A stretch of 64,000 nt of DNA from the NCBI RefSeq assembly GCF_021347895.1, contig NC_067131.1:32025411-32089410 (forward strand), written 5' to 3'. How positions within the stretch are numbered: position 1 is the stretch's first letter; each line of letters begins with the position of its first letter. The notes under the pieces are model-generated. The model was given only the letters and a program-made list of their open reading frames with translations, had not been told where the DNA came from and did no database searches. This document shows, piece after piece, positions 13,701-22,788 of this stretch. The position numbers and the translations under genes are program-made. This stretch comes from Acanthochromis polyacanthus (taxonomy: Eukaryota > Chordata > Actinopteri > Pomacentridae).

Positions 13701-14425
13701 TGAAAATTGTGCCTAATTTTTGCTTTTTGTGTTTTAGCAATCGAAAAAAACTGTAATGTCAGTATTGGACTGAATCAGTGACTCAGGTGACTGTTTCTCA
13801 GAAAACACCTGGACTACAGGTGTAAATATCCGGTGTGTGTGCAGGTCTGGAGAACATCCACCAGCTGACACGGCAGCGACGCTACGAGCTGCTGGTGGAC
13901 ATGGAGGACTTTGAAGGGGGGAACGTGTCCGCCGGATACTCCTCGTTCTCCGTGGACGGCGAGTGTGACGGTTACGCCCTGCATGTGTCTGGATTCACCA
14001 ACGGGAGCGCCGGTGAGTCAGTAAGAGCCTGGATACGAGCTCAGAGCAGGATGTTGATGGCATTTATTTGGTTTAGTAGAAAATATGGAAGCTGAATGTG
14101 TTTCTGTCCAGTTATCACCTCTGTCACCTTCAGAAGTCTGATGATCATCTAACCCTCTGACCTCTCTGTAGGAGACTCTCTGAGAGTTCATAATGGACAG
14201 AAGTTCTCCACCTTTGACAAAGACCAGGATTCCTATGGAAAGAACTGTGCCAGACAATTCCTGGGGGCGTTCTGGTACAATAACTGTCACACTACAAACC
14301 CTAATGGTGTTTATCGCTGGGGGGCAGATGGAACCCTCTATGCAGTTGGAGTAGAATGGTCCACCTGGAAGGGTCATGACTACTCCCTGAAGACCATCAG
14401 CATGAAGATCCGTCCTGTAAAGTAA
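7901..14425 (+). CDS. mfap4: Microfibril-associated glycoprotein 4-like (fibrinogen C-domain)
   Basis: Exons 7901-7906, 7979-8137, 11296-11331, 11550-11646, 13845-14012 and 14172-14425 join in frame to 239 residues, close to MFAP4. The start [18 protein letters not shown] is a signal peptide, so the protein is secreted. It is followed by [20 protein letters not shown], the opening of a fibrinogen-related domain, then [14 protein letters not shown], the DMEDFEG region, and [16 protein letters not shown] with a [10 protein letters not shown] segment that matches the calcium-binding and ligand face of ficolin-like folds. MFAP4 binds elastic fibres and collagen and, in fish, related proteins act as soluble lectins. 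I see no RGD integrin motif of the mammalian protein. Introns hold an L2 LINE, a TIR element and a mariner derivative. AATAAA lies at 14618. Confidence 0.92.
8474..10219 (+). CDS. L2 LINE ORF2 fragment: reverse transcriptase
   Basis: An open 581-codon frame. It contains the reverse transcriptase blocks in order: [18 protein letters not shown] (RT1/2), [31 protein letters not shown] with the first catalytic Asp, [18 protein letters not shown], and YADDTQLY with the catalytic Asp pair near residue 310, followed by the thumb ([18 protein letters not shown]) and the C-terminal segment ending FNLAFN. The APE endonuclease expected upstream is absent and the first Met is probably not a native start. 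The long open frame without stops points to a fairly young copy, but without its endonuclease it cannot move by itself. Confidence 0.9.
   Translation: MNILLINPDFNRHQITPSDSLCEAFADHFRGKIDFIRSSISSNQNTVSNTVESLFLPEETLDSFALVDAEMLGRVFSRVKPTTCLLDPIPTSLFKTLYGFLEVELLNIVNCSLQTGSFPAALKTAVVGPFLKKNNLDPNVLNNYRPVSNLPFLSKILEKLVFIQLNDFLNHHSILETFQSGFRTNHSTETALLKIVNDFRCNLDSHKLTVLVLLDLSAAFDTIDHMILLNRLRHLVGLSGTAFQWFSSYLTDQKFLVSLDTCSSGIHEIKCGVPQGSILGPILFNLYMLPLGDVIRRQGVTFHSYADDTQLYISMSPDDTGPIDALFNCILDIKSWMAENFLQLNQGKTEVLIIDPKAQGEKLLSKFQTLSLIPSNQVKNLGVIFDSELNFIPHIKNVTKTGFYHLKNIARVRPFLSRANTEMLMHAFISSRIDYCNALLSGLPKRNISSLQLLQNSAARVLTKTRRRAHITPVLKSLHWLPVCFRIDFKVLLMVFKCLRGLGPSYLSELLLPYEPSRTLRSSGTGLLMVPKARTRTYGEASFQHYGPRLWNSLPEDLRAAENVHIFKSRLKTHLFNLAFN
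10699..10770. repeat. GT microsatellite
   Basis: Imperfect (GT)n with a few ATGTGT interruptions, inside the 3' part of the L2 element. Confidence 0.95.
11753..12530. mobile_element. TIR element carrying a ZAD-like zinc-finger ORF
   Basis: Ends GCCTGGAAAATCCAGACTGA and, inverted, GCTTGGAAAATCTAAACTGA match at 17 of 20 positions and lie inside the minisatellite. No convincing target duplication is seen. The interior has one ORF (11860-12366) and no recognisable transposase. It may be a non-autonomous element keeping the first exon of a larger one. Confidence 0.6.
11860..12366 (+). CDS. Hypothetical protein with ZAD-like C2-C2 zinc finger
   Basis: A 168-codon ORF filling most of the TIR element. 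Around residues 43-115 it shows YCRFCHKN, then [10 protein letters not shown] and [11 protein letters not shown], then [18 protein letters not shown]. This C-x2-C ... C-x2-C spacing with IF and a helix after the second pair resembles the ZAD (zinc-finger-associated) fold known mainly from insect C2H2 factors. A serine-rich stretch and a run of prolines follow to the stop. Its true start is uncertain: an in-frame Met lies before the finger (NMDVTHKQ). A role in DNA or protein binding for a transposon is only inferred. It sits in an intron of the MFAP4-like gene on the same strand. Confidence 0.5.
   Translation: MQLEQERTNQRNMDVTHKQIDLEVHVVQTTTACSRESVAVNDYCRFCHKNQRIHGVLSSTTLIFEKATQQQTPSERLAVLGITLNRSQTKSERMCKSCLNLLTRLERDFPLYKQWQEAESNEPSTASSSSETSSEKRQRLTPSKTPRDHKKIRFGPPPPPPPASSLRR
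12722..13754 (-). mobile_element. Deletion derivative of a TA-target (mariner/IS630-like) transposon
   Basis: Perfect or near-perfect inverted ends CAGTTTTTTTCGATTGCTAA (12723 on; inverted copy to 13752) lie between TA dinucleotides. On the minus strand, 13412-13320 codes an N-terminal piece ([14 protein letters not shown] followed by an Arg/Gly-rich stretch) and 13260-13140 a C-terminal piece ([20 protein letters not shown]) that I recognise from fish transposases of this type, in a different frame. The catalytic middle is gone, so the element is non-autonomous. Confidence 0.75.
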
Positions 14426-15895
14426 ACCTTCAGGACCAATCCACAGCAGAACATCACGTGCTGGTTTTCTGTCATGTAATCTCATCTAATCTTAGAAGCA
14501 AACTGGTGGTCTGATGGTTGCATCAGCTGCCAGCACAGTAACTAAAGCAGTCAGGTGATGGTGAATGTGAGCAGCTGCTGGCTGGAAAATCAACTTTGGT
14601 GGAGGTTTGATGTGAATCAATAAACAGGAAACTGGAGCCATGTGATGGAGTGACTTTGTCTTTGTGTCTGATTTTCATGATGAACCTGAAATGATCACAG
14701 ACGTCTGACACGTTTTGGTAACTTTGGAGACTTTGTCATTTAAAGTCCTCCATGTTTGGTTCAACTTTAGCTTTATTATGTTTTAAATTTGAATTTGGAA
14801 ACTGCAGGACTTCATCTTCTGTTCAGTTAATACACACATTAGCTTATTTCATATTTTCACATCACAAGATAAAATGGGGAGCTACTTTTAAGCTAATGCT
14901 CATGTTAGCTTGTGGAATAAAGGAAGCTAAAGTTAGCTTCTGCCACAGATCAAATCCATAGACTCTGTATATGTTTATATACAGTCTGTGATTACATCTG
15001 TTTAATAGCACCTTTTAAAATGAGTGCAGCTGATCAAAGTGCTGCATGTACATTTAATAAGACAGACAGCAGCTAAAACAACTGCTCATAGCTGCCTACA
15101 TGTTAGCCAGCTAGCTAGCTAGCTAAGACAGACTAACATTTTAGTTCCTGAAATACTGCACCATGTTAAGCTAAAGAGACAAAGTGTGTATTGTCCTCAC
15201 AGTGAATCTTCCTGGTTTTACTGCTCATTATTATTCATTTCAACAACTTCTAAAGTTTGACTTTAGCAGCTCTGGACAGCTCCTGTTAGCAGTTAGCTCT
15301 CATTAAAACACAGATGACATTTAGAAATCTGAAATGTCGTTTGGAGTCTAATTTTCAGTGTTGACATTTTTGTCTTTAAGAAGTACACAGTACATAATTA
15401 AATATTATGGAGCTCAGGGTAGAACTCCACAAAAAGCACATCTGTTTGAAAGAGGAGGACAAATGTTCATGTTTGGTCACAGGAAGCTTCAAAACGCTGA
15501 CTTGACACGCAAAGCTTTTATTTTGGCTTCCCTCAGCGGAAGTTGTTGTGTTCTTGTGTAACTTGAAACGGTTTCGGTGATTGTTGAGAAACTACAGAAA
15601 CTAACGGATGTTTTAACGTACCCCGTGTCTCTGTGGAGCCTCGGTTCGACCTCTTTTAAAGGAACTACTTTATCTTCCGCTGCAGATTGAAGGGAAACGG
15701 CGGATTTATCAACTTCGGGAAGGTTTTTGTTCGGCCGCTGAGAGGCGGAAGTTCCGGTCAAAGGTCCCAGAACCGGAACATCAACACAGCAGCAAAGAAA
15801 AGCAGAAGACGGTTACCCGCCTCCGGTGTCAGGTCTTCCAGCTTGCGGTTACCCTCCTCCGGTAACCGGTACTCTCCTCCCCGCTCCGCTCCGAC
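14426..15895. other. MFAP4-like 3' UTR and intergenic region up to MINPP1
   Basis: AATAAA at 14618-14623 probably ends the MFAP4-like transcript. The rest is AT-rich with a short palindromic ATATACAGTCTGTG piece (14940-14990) and GCTA runs near 15105-15125. CpG content rises from about 15690 towards the MINPP1 start, suggesting its promoter. No other gene is seen. Confidence 0.5.
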
Positions 15896-18800
15896 ATGCT
15901 CTCCGTGCTCTTACCGGGGGCTCTCTGCCTGCTCCTCGGCCGCCTCTCCGGCTCTTCACCGGCAGACATTCCGCACATCGCGGCGTACTTCGGCACCAAG
16001 ACCCGGTACGAGGACGTGAACCCGCGGCTGCTGCAAGACGTTCTGTCCGTGAACATGTCGGTCCTGATGCCGCCGCCCACCGAGCGCTGCTCCCCGGTCC
16101 ACCTCACCGCCGTCATCCGCCACGGCAGCCGCTACCCGACCGTCAAGAACATCCGCAGGATCCACAGACTGAGCGAGCTGGTCCGGACCGAGGCGGCCAG
16201 AGGCTCCGAGGGCTGGCTGCGGGACATCCAGAGCCGCTGGGAGGCCTGGTACACCGAGGACATGGACGGTGAGAGACCCGGAGACCTGCGCACCGTGAGC
16301 CGCCAGATAGTCCCAGGATAGTCTCCAGATACAATGTTAAAATACTACAGTAAATATGACAGTAAATATGACAGTTATACTGTTAAAGTACTACAGTAAA
16401 TATGACAGTTATACTGTTAAAGTACTACAGTAAATATGACAGTAAATATGACAGTTATACTGTTAAAGTACTACAGTAAATATGACAGTAAATATGACAG
16501 TTATACTGTTAAAGTACTACAGTAAATATTGCAGTTATACTGTTAAAGTACTATAGTAAATATGACAGTCAATATTACAGTTATACTGTTAAAGTACTAC
16601 AGTAAATATTACAAATATAAAAGTGTTTGGTGATGAAGGTGGTGATGGTGATGATGATGATGATGATGATGAGGGTGCTCCTCCTCAGGTCAGCTGGTGA
16701 TGAAGGGCAGGGAGGACCTCCTCCACCTGGCCGTCCGTCTGTCCGTCTTGTTTCCGTCTCTGCTGTCGGAGGAGAACGTGAGGAAGAGGATGGTGTCCTT
16801 CATCAGCAGCTCCAAGCACCGGTGTGTGAGCAGCGTGGAGGCGTTCCAGGACGGGCTGCGGCGCCGCGGTCGCCACGGTGAGGAGGGGCTCTGAGGCATG
16901 CTGGGAAACGCTGGCTCTGGTTCTGATGTTCACTGATGTTCTTGCTCCAGACGCTCCTCCAGAGTACGACCACCAGCTGGATGACGAGCTGATGCGCTTC
17001 TTTGAGCGTTGCCGTGGTTACGTGGAGGGCGTGGAGAACAACCGCACGGCGCTGATGGAGGTGGAGAAGTTCCAACATGGAGAGGAGATGGAGGCTGTCC
17101 GGAGGAGGATAGCTGAGAGGCTGGGCCTTCCTCAGCACCGCCTCACACCAGGTATACAGTATACACACTATATACACATTATGTACACAGTCTACAGTGC
17201 ATGCACACAGTACACACCAGGTATGCAGTATATATACACTATGTACACACAATACACACAATACACACTATATACTAGGGCTGGGCGATATGGCCAAAAA
17301 ATAAAATCTCGATTGTTTTTTTTTTTAGTCATCTTGGATGATTACGATTTTAATGGATTTTTGTTGTTTCTTTGTGGTCTGTTTGCTATGGCTAGTGCTA
17401 GCCATGCAGCACTCTTCCCATTCTTTAGGATGCCTCTGCTGGAGGTGCTGAAAGAGGTTAGTTGTGCTGCTACTCTTCGTTTTCACAGTACTTTAGCAAA
17501 CCTTGCACATGACTGTAGTTTGCTCTGTGTCAGTCTTGTCAAAGCCGAACCACTTCCATATAATCGATGTAACATGAGGCCCTTTTCTGGCGACCAACTC
17601 TTCATCTGCTGTTCTGTCCGCCATGACGGGGGTGTGAGTGTTTTGGTGGAAGGAGATGAGAGGTGGAAGCAAACGCCAGTGCACAAACTGTTAAAGTCAG
17701 AAGAAGAATCTGTATTGTTATATATTTAAGCTCGCCTCGATTTTATGATTTGGCAAATTTTCAAGGTTTTAAAAAGGCGAATTAATCGAATTAATTCGAT
17801 TTATCGCCCAGCCCTACTATATGCACAGTATTTACACGCAGTATGCAGCATATGCACATTATACATATTATACACTATATAGACACAATATACACACAGA
17901 ATACGAACATTATACACATAGTATCTACACACACTGACACACAGAAAAATGCAAATCTCTCTGATAAACATCTGGAAACAGTCTAAAATAGTCCCTGATA
18001 AACATCTGGAAACAGTCTAAAATAGTCCCTTATAAACATCTGGAAACAGCCTAAAATAGTCTCTGATAAACATCTGGAAACAGTCTAAAATAGTCCCTGA
18101 TAAACATCTGGAAACAGTCTAAAATAGTCCCTTATAAACATCTGGAAACAGCCTAAAATAGTCTCTGATAAACATCTGGAAACAGTCTAAAATAGTCCCT
18201 GATAAACATCTGGAAACAGCCTAAAATAGTCCCTGATAAACATCTGGAAACAGTCTAAAATAGTCCCTGATAAACATCTGGAAACAGCCTAAAATAGTCC
18301 CTGATAAACATCTGGAAACAGTCTAAAATAGTCCCTGATAAACATCTGGAAACAGTCTAAAATAGTCCCTGATAAACATCTGGTAGATGTGAGCAGATGT
18401 TGAGGACGGAGACGTTCTAGAACTGAAGTTTGTCCCTGTGTTCCTGCCGTAGATCTGGTGGAAGCCGCCTTCTTCCTGTGTTCCTACGAGCTGTCCATCA
18501 GGTCCGTCCATTCTCCGTGGTGTTTCCTGTTTGACGAGAGCGATGCTAAGGTTCGACACATTAACGCAACGTTTCTGTTTGTTCTGATTAATGTGGAACA
18601 CTGAATGGTTCAGAGCTGGTCCAGGTTTGATCAGAACATCTGAAGGTTTCCAGAACTAATAGAAGAGCCAGATATCAGGGTTATGGAGAAATATGTCCCT
18701 CAGTCTTGTCTGCAGGTGTGCGGGTTAACTTCTCCTTCAGTCTTGTCTGCAGGTGTACGGGTTAACTTCTCCCTCAGTCTGGTCTGCAGGTCTATGGGTT

Positions 18801-19963
18801 AACTTCTTCCTCAGTCTAGTCTGCAGGTGTACGGGTTTACTTCTCCCTGGTTTTTGTCTGCAGGTTCTGGAGTACCAGTCAGACCTGAAACAGTACTGGA
18901 AACGCTCTCATGGTCATGTGATCAGCGGTCTGTCCAGCTGTCCGCTCTTCCATCACGTCTTCAGGACTCTCGATAAAGCCGGACGTCCTCGCAGGTCGGT
19001 GACCTTTCTATCGTCCATCAGAGCTGATCACTGATTGGCTGACTGATTATTGATCAGCTGATTGATTGATGGCTGACTAATTGATCGATTGATTGAAGAT
19101 CGATTGATTGGGTGATTGACTGATTGATCGTGTCCTTCAGGTCCACCGATGCGTCTCCGGAGCCGGCCTCCATCTTGGTGGGTCACGCTGAGACGCTCCT
19201 CCCCCTCCTCTCCCTGCTGGGACTCTACAAGGACCAGACTCCGCCCACAGCCAGCAACTACCAATCACAGCACGGTATGCAAGCCCCGCCCATAACCACT
19301 ACGTCCAATCAGAGACCAGAGAGTGACAAGTCTCTAAAAGAGAAATAAAATGTGTTGAAAATAATGGTATCAGTAAAAAAAAAAATCTGGAAGAAGAATA
19401 ATAAATCACTGAAAGGAATTGAAACCTCTCAGAAAAATGAACACAATACCTGAAAATATGTCTCAAAATGTTAATAAAGCCTTGAAAATCGTAAGAAAAT
19501 AGCTGAAAAACTTAAAATACTGAAGAAAGGTCTGGAAATAATGTAAGTCGGACTCTTGAACAATGTTTCTGAAAGATTTGAATAAAACAACAAATAATAT
19601 CTAAAAGTTTTTGTTAAAATGAGTTGATAAGGGCTGATATCGGAGCTGCTGATCCTCAGCGGGACGTGTCTGAATCATTGCCTTTGGTCTGAACTCTCCC
19701 GTCTCATCTCAGGTCGGACATTCCGGACGAGTCGGATTGTCCCGTACGCCGCCAACCTGCTATTCATACTGTTCGATTGCCAGCGAGGTCCGCGGCTGCA
19801 GCTGCTGGTCAACGAGTCACCGGTTCGATTCCCGGGGCTGCAGGATGACGCTCCGCTGTACCGCGACGTCCGGGCTGCCTACCGCCACCTGCTGGACGGC
19901 TGCGACTTCCACAGGGAGTGTGAGGGGAGGTCCGGGGGCCGGGGCCCCAACACTGAGCTCTGA
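15896..19963 (+). CDS. minpp1: Multiple inositol polyphosphate phosphatase 1
   Basis: Exons 15896-16268, 16689-16877, 16951-17151, 18453-18550, 18864-18994, 19141-19274 and 19713-19963 join in frame to 458 residues. The first residues ([20 protein letters not shown]) are a signal peptide. RHGSRYPT in exon 1 is the histidine acid phosphatase RHGxRxP motif with the nucleophilic His; [11 protein letters not shown] in exon 6 holds the HAE motif with the proton donor. The enzyme removes phosphates from InsP6/InsP5 in the endoplasmic reticulum lumen. The protein ends NTEL, close to the SDEL/KDEL retrieval signals of other MINPP1 proteins. Introns contain minisatellites and a hAT MITE; the acceptor of exon 5 sits in a tandem array. 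AATAAA at 21168-21173 is the best polyadenylation signal. Confidence 0.95.
16325..16615. repeat. Minisatellite in MINPP1 intron 1
   Basis: Tandem units built from TACTACAGTAAATATGACAG and CAGTTATACTGTTAAAG, about eight imperfect copies, followed by a short GAT-rich run. Confidence 0.9.
17276..17816 (-). mobile_element. hAT-type element with BED-finger remnant
   Basis: Ends TAGGGCTGGGCGATA and its inverted copy (TATCGCCCAGCCCTA) with 8-bp flanks CTATATAC (17268-17275) and CTATATGC (17817-17824), a hAT-sized target duplication with one mismatch. On the minus strand from 17684 it codes [15 protein letters not shown], then [20 protein letters not shown] and KVC, the start of a BED zinc finger as in hAT transposases, ending at a stop just after the first Cys pair. 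The catalytic part is missing. It lies in MINPP1 intron 3. Confidence 0.85.
17945..18382. repeat. Minisatellite in MINPP1 intron 3
   Basis: About twelve units of roughly 34 bp, each containing GATAAACATCTGGAAACAGT and CTAAAATAGTCCC. Confidence 0.95.
18690..18863 (+). repeat. 37-bp array containing the exon 5 splice acceptor of MINPP1
   Basis: Each unit contains a pyrimidine tract and TCTGCAG. The AG dinucleotides end at 18715, 18752, 18789, 18826 and 18863, an exact 37-bp spacing. The last is the acceptor that keeps the MINPP1 frame; the four upstream copies are potential decoys. Confidence 0.85.
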
Positions 19964-21173
19964 GGGCCCTGAGCTCTGAGGGCCCCGACCTCTGAGGGCC
20001 CCGACCTCTGAGGGCCCCGACCTCTGAGGGCCCCGAGCTCTGAGGACCCCGACCTTCGGACTACCATGGCCTTAACACACCTGTTGGACCAAGCCCCGCC
20101 CCCTCACGGCCACTGTCCAATCACAGTCTGAACTCCAGTGTCTCATGTTTCAGCTGAAGTCCTGCAGAAACAGAATTATGGAAAATAATCTATTTATAAA
20201 ACCTAAACCATCATGTATCCTCAGATGTTCTTCTCTGGACTGAGGTCTCCTCAGAATTTCTTCTCTGGACTAAAGTCTCCTCAGATGTTCTTCTCTGGAC
20301 TGAGGTCTCCTCAGATGTTCTTCTCTGGACTGAGGTCTCCTCAGATGTTCTTCTCTGGACTGAGGTCTCCTCAGATGTTCTTCTCTGGACTGAGGTCTCC
20401 TCAGATGTTCTTCTCTGGACTAAAGTCTCCTCAGATGTTCTTCTCTGGACTGAGGTCTCCTCAGAATTTCTTCTCTGGACTAAAGTCTCCTCAGATGTTC
20501 TTCTCTGGACTGAGGTCTCCTGCAGATGTTCTTCTCTGGACTGAGGTCTCCTCAGATGTTCTTCTCTGGACTGAGGTCTTCTCTTCCTGTAGATGTTTTC
20601 TATCTCCAGTAGCTGTGATGAGAATCTTTCTTACAGAATCGTTTTATCTTTAGTGGAGTTGATGAAGTGGTTTCAGGCTCAGGTTTGGTTCCTCATGGAG
20701 GTTTAAATCTGGAGGTTCTTCTGTTTTGTTTCTGGCGGATCGTCGTCGTACTGCTGGTTTATTTCTGAAGATGAGATGATGTTCTGACCTGCTGTGGGTT
20801 TTAGTTCAGACAGTTTTTCTTCTGTCATTTAAATCCTGGTCTTTAAAGGATTTGTTTCTCCAACTGAACTCTGTAGATTCAGGATTTCTTCGGTTAGAAG
20901 CAGCAGAACTGAAGGAACCTAAAGCAGGATGAGAACGTCTAGAAGCTCAGAGAAGATCCAGCCTGCAGTAGATCAGGTGGAGCAGACCAGGAGTGGTGCT
21001 GTTAGTCTTAATTATTGCCTTGGAGCTGATGGAGGAAGCAGCTTCATCCTTAATTTATTCACCTTTTATCATGACTCTGATCTTCAGATGTTTTCCACGT
21101 CTTTGTGCCAAAATTGTGACTTTTGCGGGTTTCTTTGATCAAACTGGTTTTACTGGTGAACAGCTTTAATAAA
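19964..21173 (+). other. minpp1: MINPP1 3' untranslated region
   Basis: From the stop codon to the AATAAA at 21168. Just after the stop are six copies of CTGAGGGCCCCGA-type sequence (19960-20050). A 30-bp minisatellite with units containing CAGATGTTCTTCTCTGGACT fills 20210-20580. The 3' end is inferred. Confidence 0.5.
20210..20580. repeat. 30-bp minisatellite in MINPP1 3' UTR
   Basis: About twelve units with CTGAGGTCTCCTCAGATGTT; the open frame across it (20213-20653) results from the 30-bp period having no stop. Confidence 0.95.
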
Positions 21174-21377
21174 AAGTTTTCACACTTCAGTTTGTTTACG
21201 TTCATTCTGGACAGTTTTTGAGTTGTGGACTATTTTATTAATCATTTTGAACAAACTCATTTTGTCCTTCCAGAACATTTTTGAGTAACTTTGGTCAAAT
21301 TTCTCTCATCTTCAGACGGTTTTCGGTCTTTTTGATCGATTATCTTTGAGCCAAAATCGTGACTTCTGCAGGTTTCT

Positions 21378-21847
21378 TTAACCCTCCTGTTGTCCTCATT
21401 TACAGCACCAAAAAATTCAGTGTCTTCATCTGAAAAAAAATCCAAAAACTCAGCAAAAAAAATTTCCCAAATTTCAGAAAATTTGCAAAATCTTCAGGAA
21501 GAAAATTCCAATAATTCCTGAAAAGTTTTATTTTTAAAAAATCCCCCAAATTTGGCAAGAACATTCTTGTGAATATTTTCAAAAAATGAGTAAAAATCTT
21601 CCAAAAAAATATCTGTTGTGGTTACATATGTCAGTAAAACTTCTAGTATTTTCTTTAAGAACGTTCACATAAAAATCAACCAAAATCCAGCGAAATTCAC
21701 TGGATTTTGGTTGATTTTTATGTGAACGTTCTTAAACATTTTTACAATTCCAAAAATGTTAAATGTGGACATCAGAAAATGTGTTTTTTCCCACATTTTC
21801 AAGCTTAAACTGGGTCATTTTGACCCACAGGACGACACCAGGGTTAA
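21378..21847. mobile_element. piggyBac-like MITE with TTAA flanks
   Basis: Starts TTAACCCTCCTGTTGTCCTC and ends GGACGACACCAGGGTTAA, giving inverted ends beginning with CCCT at TTAA targets, as in piggyBac-derived MITEs of fish. It is 470 bp with no transposase. Bases 21656-21690 and 21700-21734 form a perfect 35-bp inverted repeat with a 9-nt loop. Confidence 0.85.
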
Positions 21848-22788
21848 CCAAACTGGTTTTACTGGTGGACGGCTTCAATGAAAGGTTTTCAGAGTAAGTT
21901 TTTCTTCCTGTGAACGACGTTTTATTTCCATTTGTCTGATTTAAACCAATGACATCATCAGTCCCGTTTCAAGCAGTTTATTACATCATCCAGCAGGTCT
22001 TACATCATAACTCACAGCCAATAAAATAAAAAACCCTCCTGAAGATTCTGGAACTTCGTCATCTTTCAGTTTTTCTCTTTTCCAGAACCAAACTAAACAT
22101 TAATGATCCTGGTTCCTGTCCAACAGAACTGGAGAAAAAGTACACTTGATGAGAAACAGACACGTTTACGTCTTGATTTTTCACAGTAAACACTTTAAAA
22201 CAGGAGAACCGGGCGGCGGCCCAGTTTAAAGGAGAATAAAGTAAAAACTCTGAAGTGGAAATGGGTTCCAGTGAAGGACGTTTAAATGCAGGTTTGTTCT
22301 TTTAAAGCACATTTTTATTGTTCTGATTAATGAACCCTTTAGGAAACAGAACCCACATTAAAGCCGTGGTTCTGCTCAGAATTTAGAGAACATTAAACTG
22401 TTTGAGCTCCACATAATTAAACTAAATTTCTGATAAATAAAAACCTGGTTAGGATTTTTCCTGTTTATTTGCTGATAAATAACCGTATTGATTACTGATC
22501 GGGGAGTCGCAGGTTTAAAAGTCTGACATCACCGCTGAGGATGGAGGCGTCTCCATGGTAACAGCAGCTGAGTCTCCTGGGTACCCCTCAGAGCGTCTCA
22601 GATGTGGGTCAAAGGTTCTGAGCTTCTGGTGGAGGCGGAGGAACCGTCCTGTGGGCTGCAGAGTTCTGGATTCTTCCACGGCTGGTTGTGGAAGCAGAGT
22701 GCCGCCAACAGGTTGGCTGCAGAAATAAAAACACGAAGCGGCGGCACACGGAGAACCCGGCAGTCGGGGATGGAACCCGCGGCAGCGA
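21848..22788. other. Space between the 3' ends of MINPP1 and ATAD1
   Basis: Probably includes the ATAD1 3' untranslated region read on the minus strand; TTTATT at 22464-22469 is an AATAAA on that strand. No other gene is seen. Confidence 0.45.

Noticed and set aside
17945..18382. Regularly spaced repeats that could suggest a CRISPR array
   Set aside because: Head-to-tail tandem units without unique spacers, in an animal intron.
20213..20653. 146-codon ORF with MFFSGLRSPQ repeats
   Set aside because: Thirty-bp minisatellite in the MINPP1 3' UTR.
19964..22788. Search for PAPSS2 exons between MINPP1 and ATAD1
   Set aside because: No kinase or sulfurylase motif is present on either strand; the space holds UTR, a minisatellite and a MITE.
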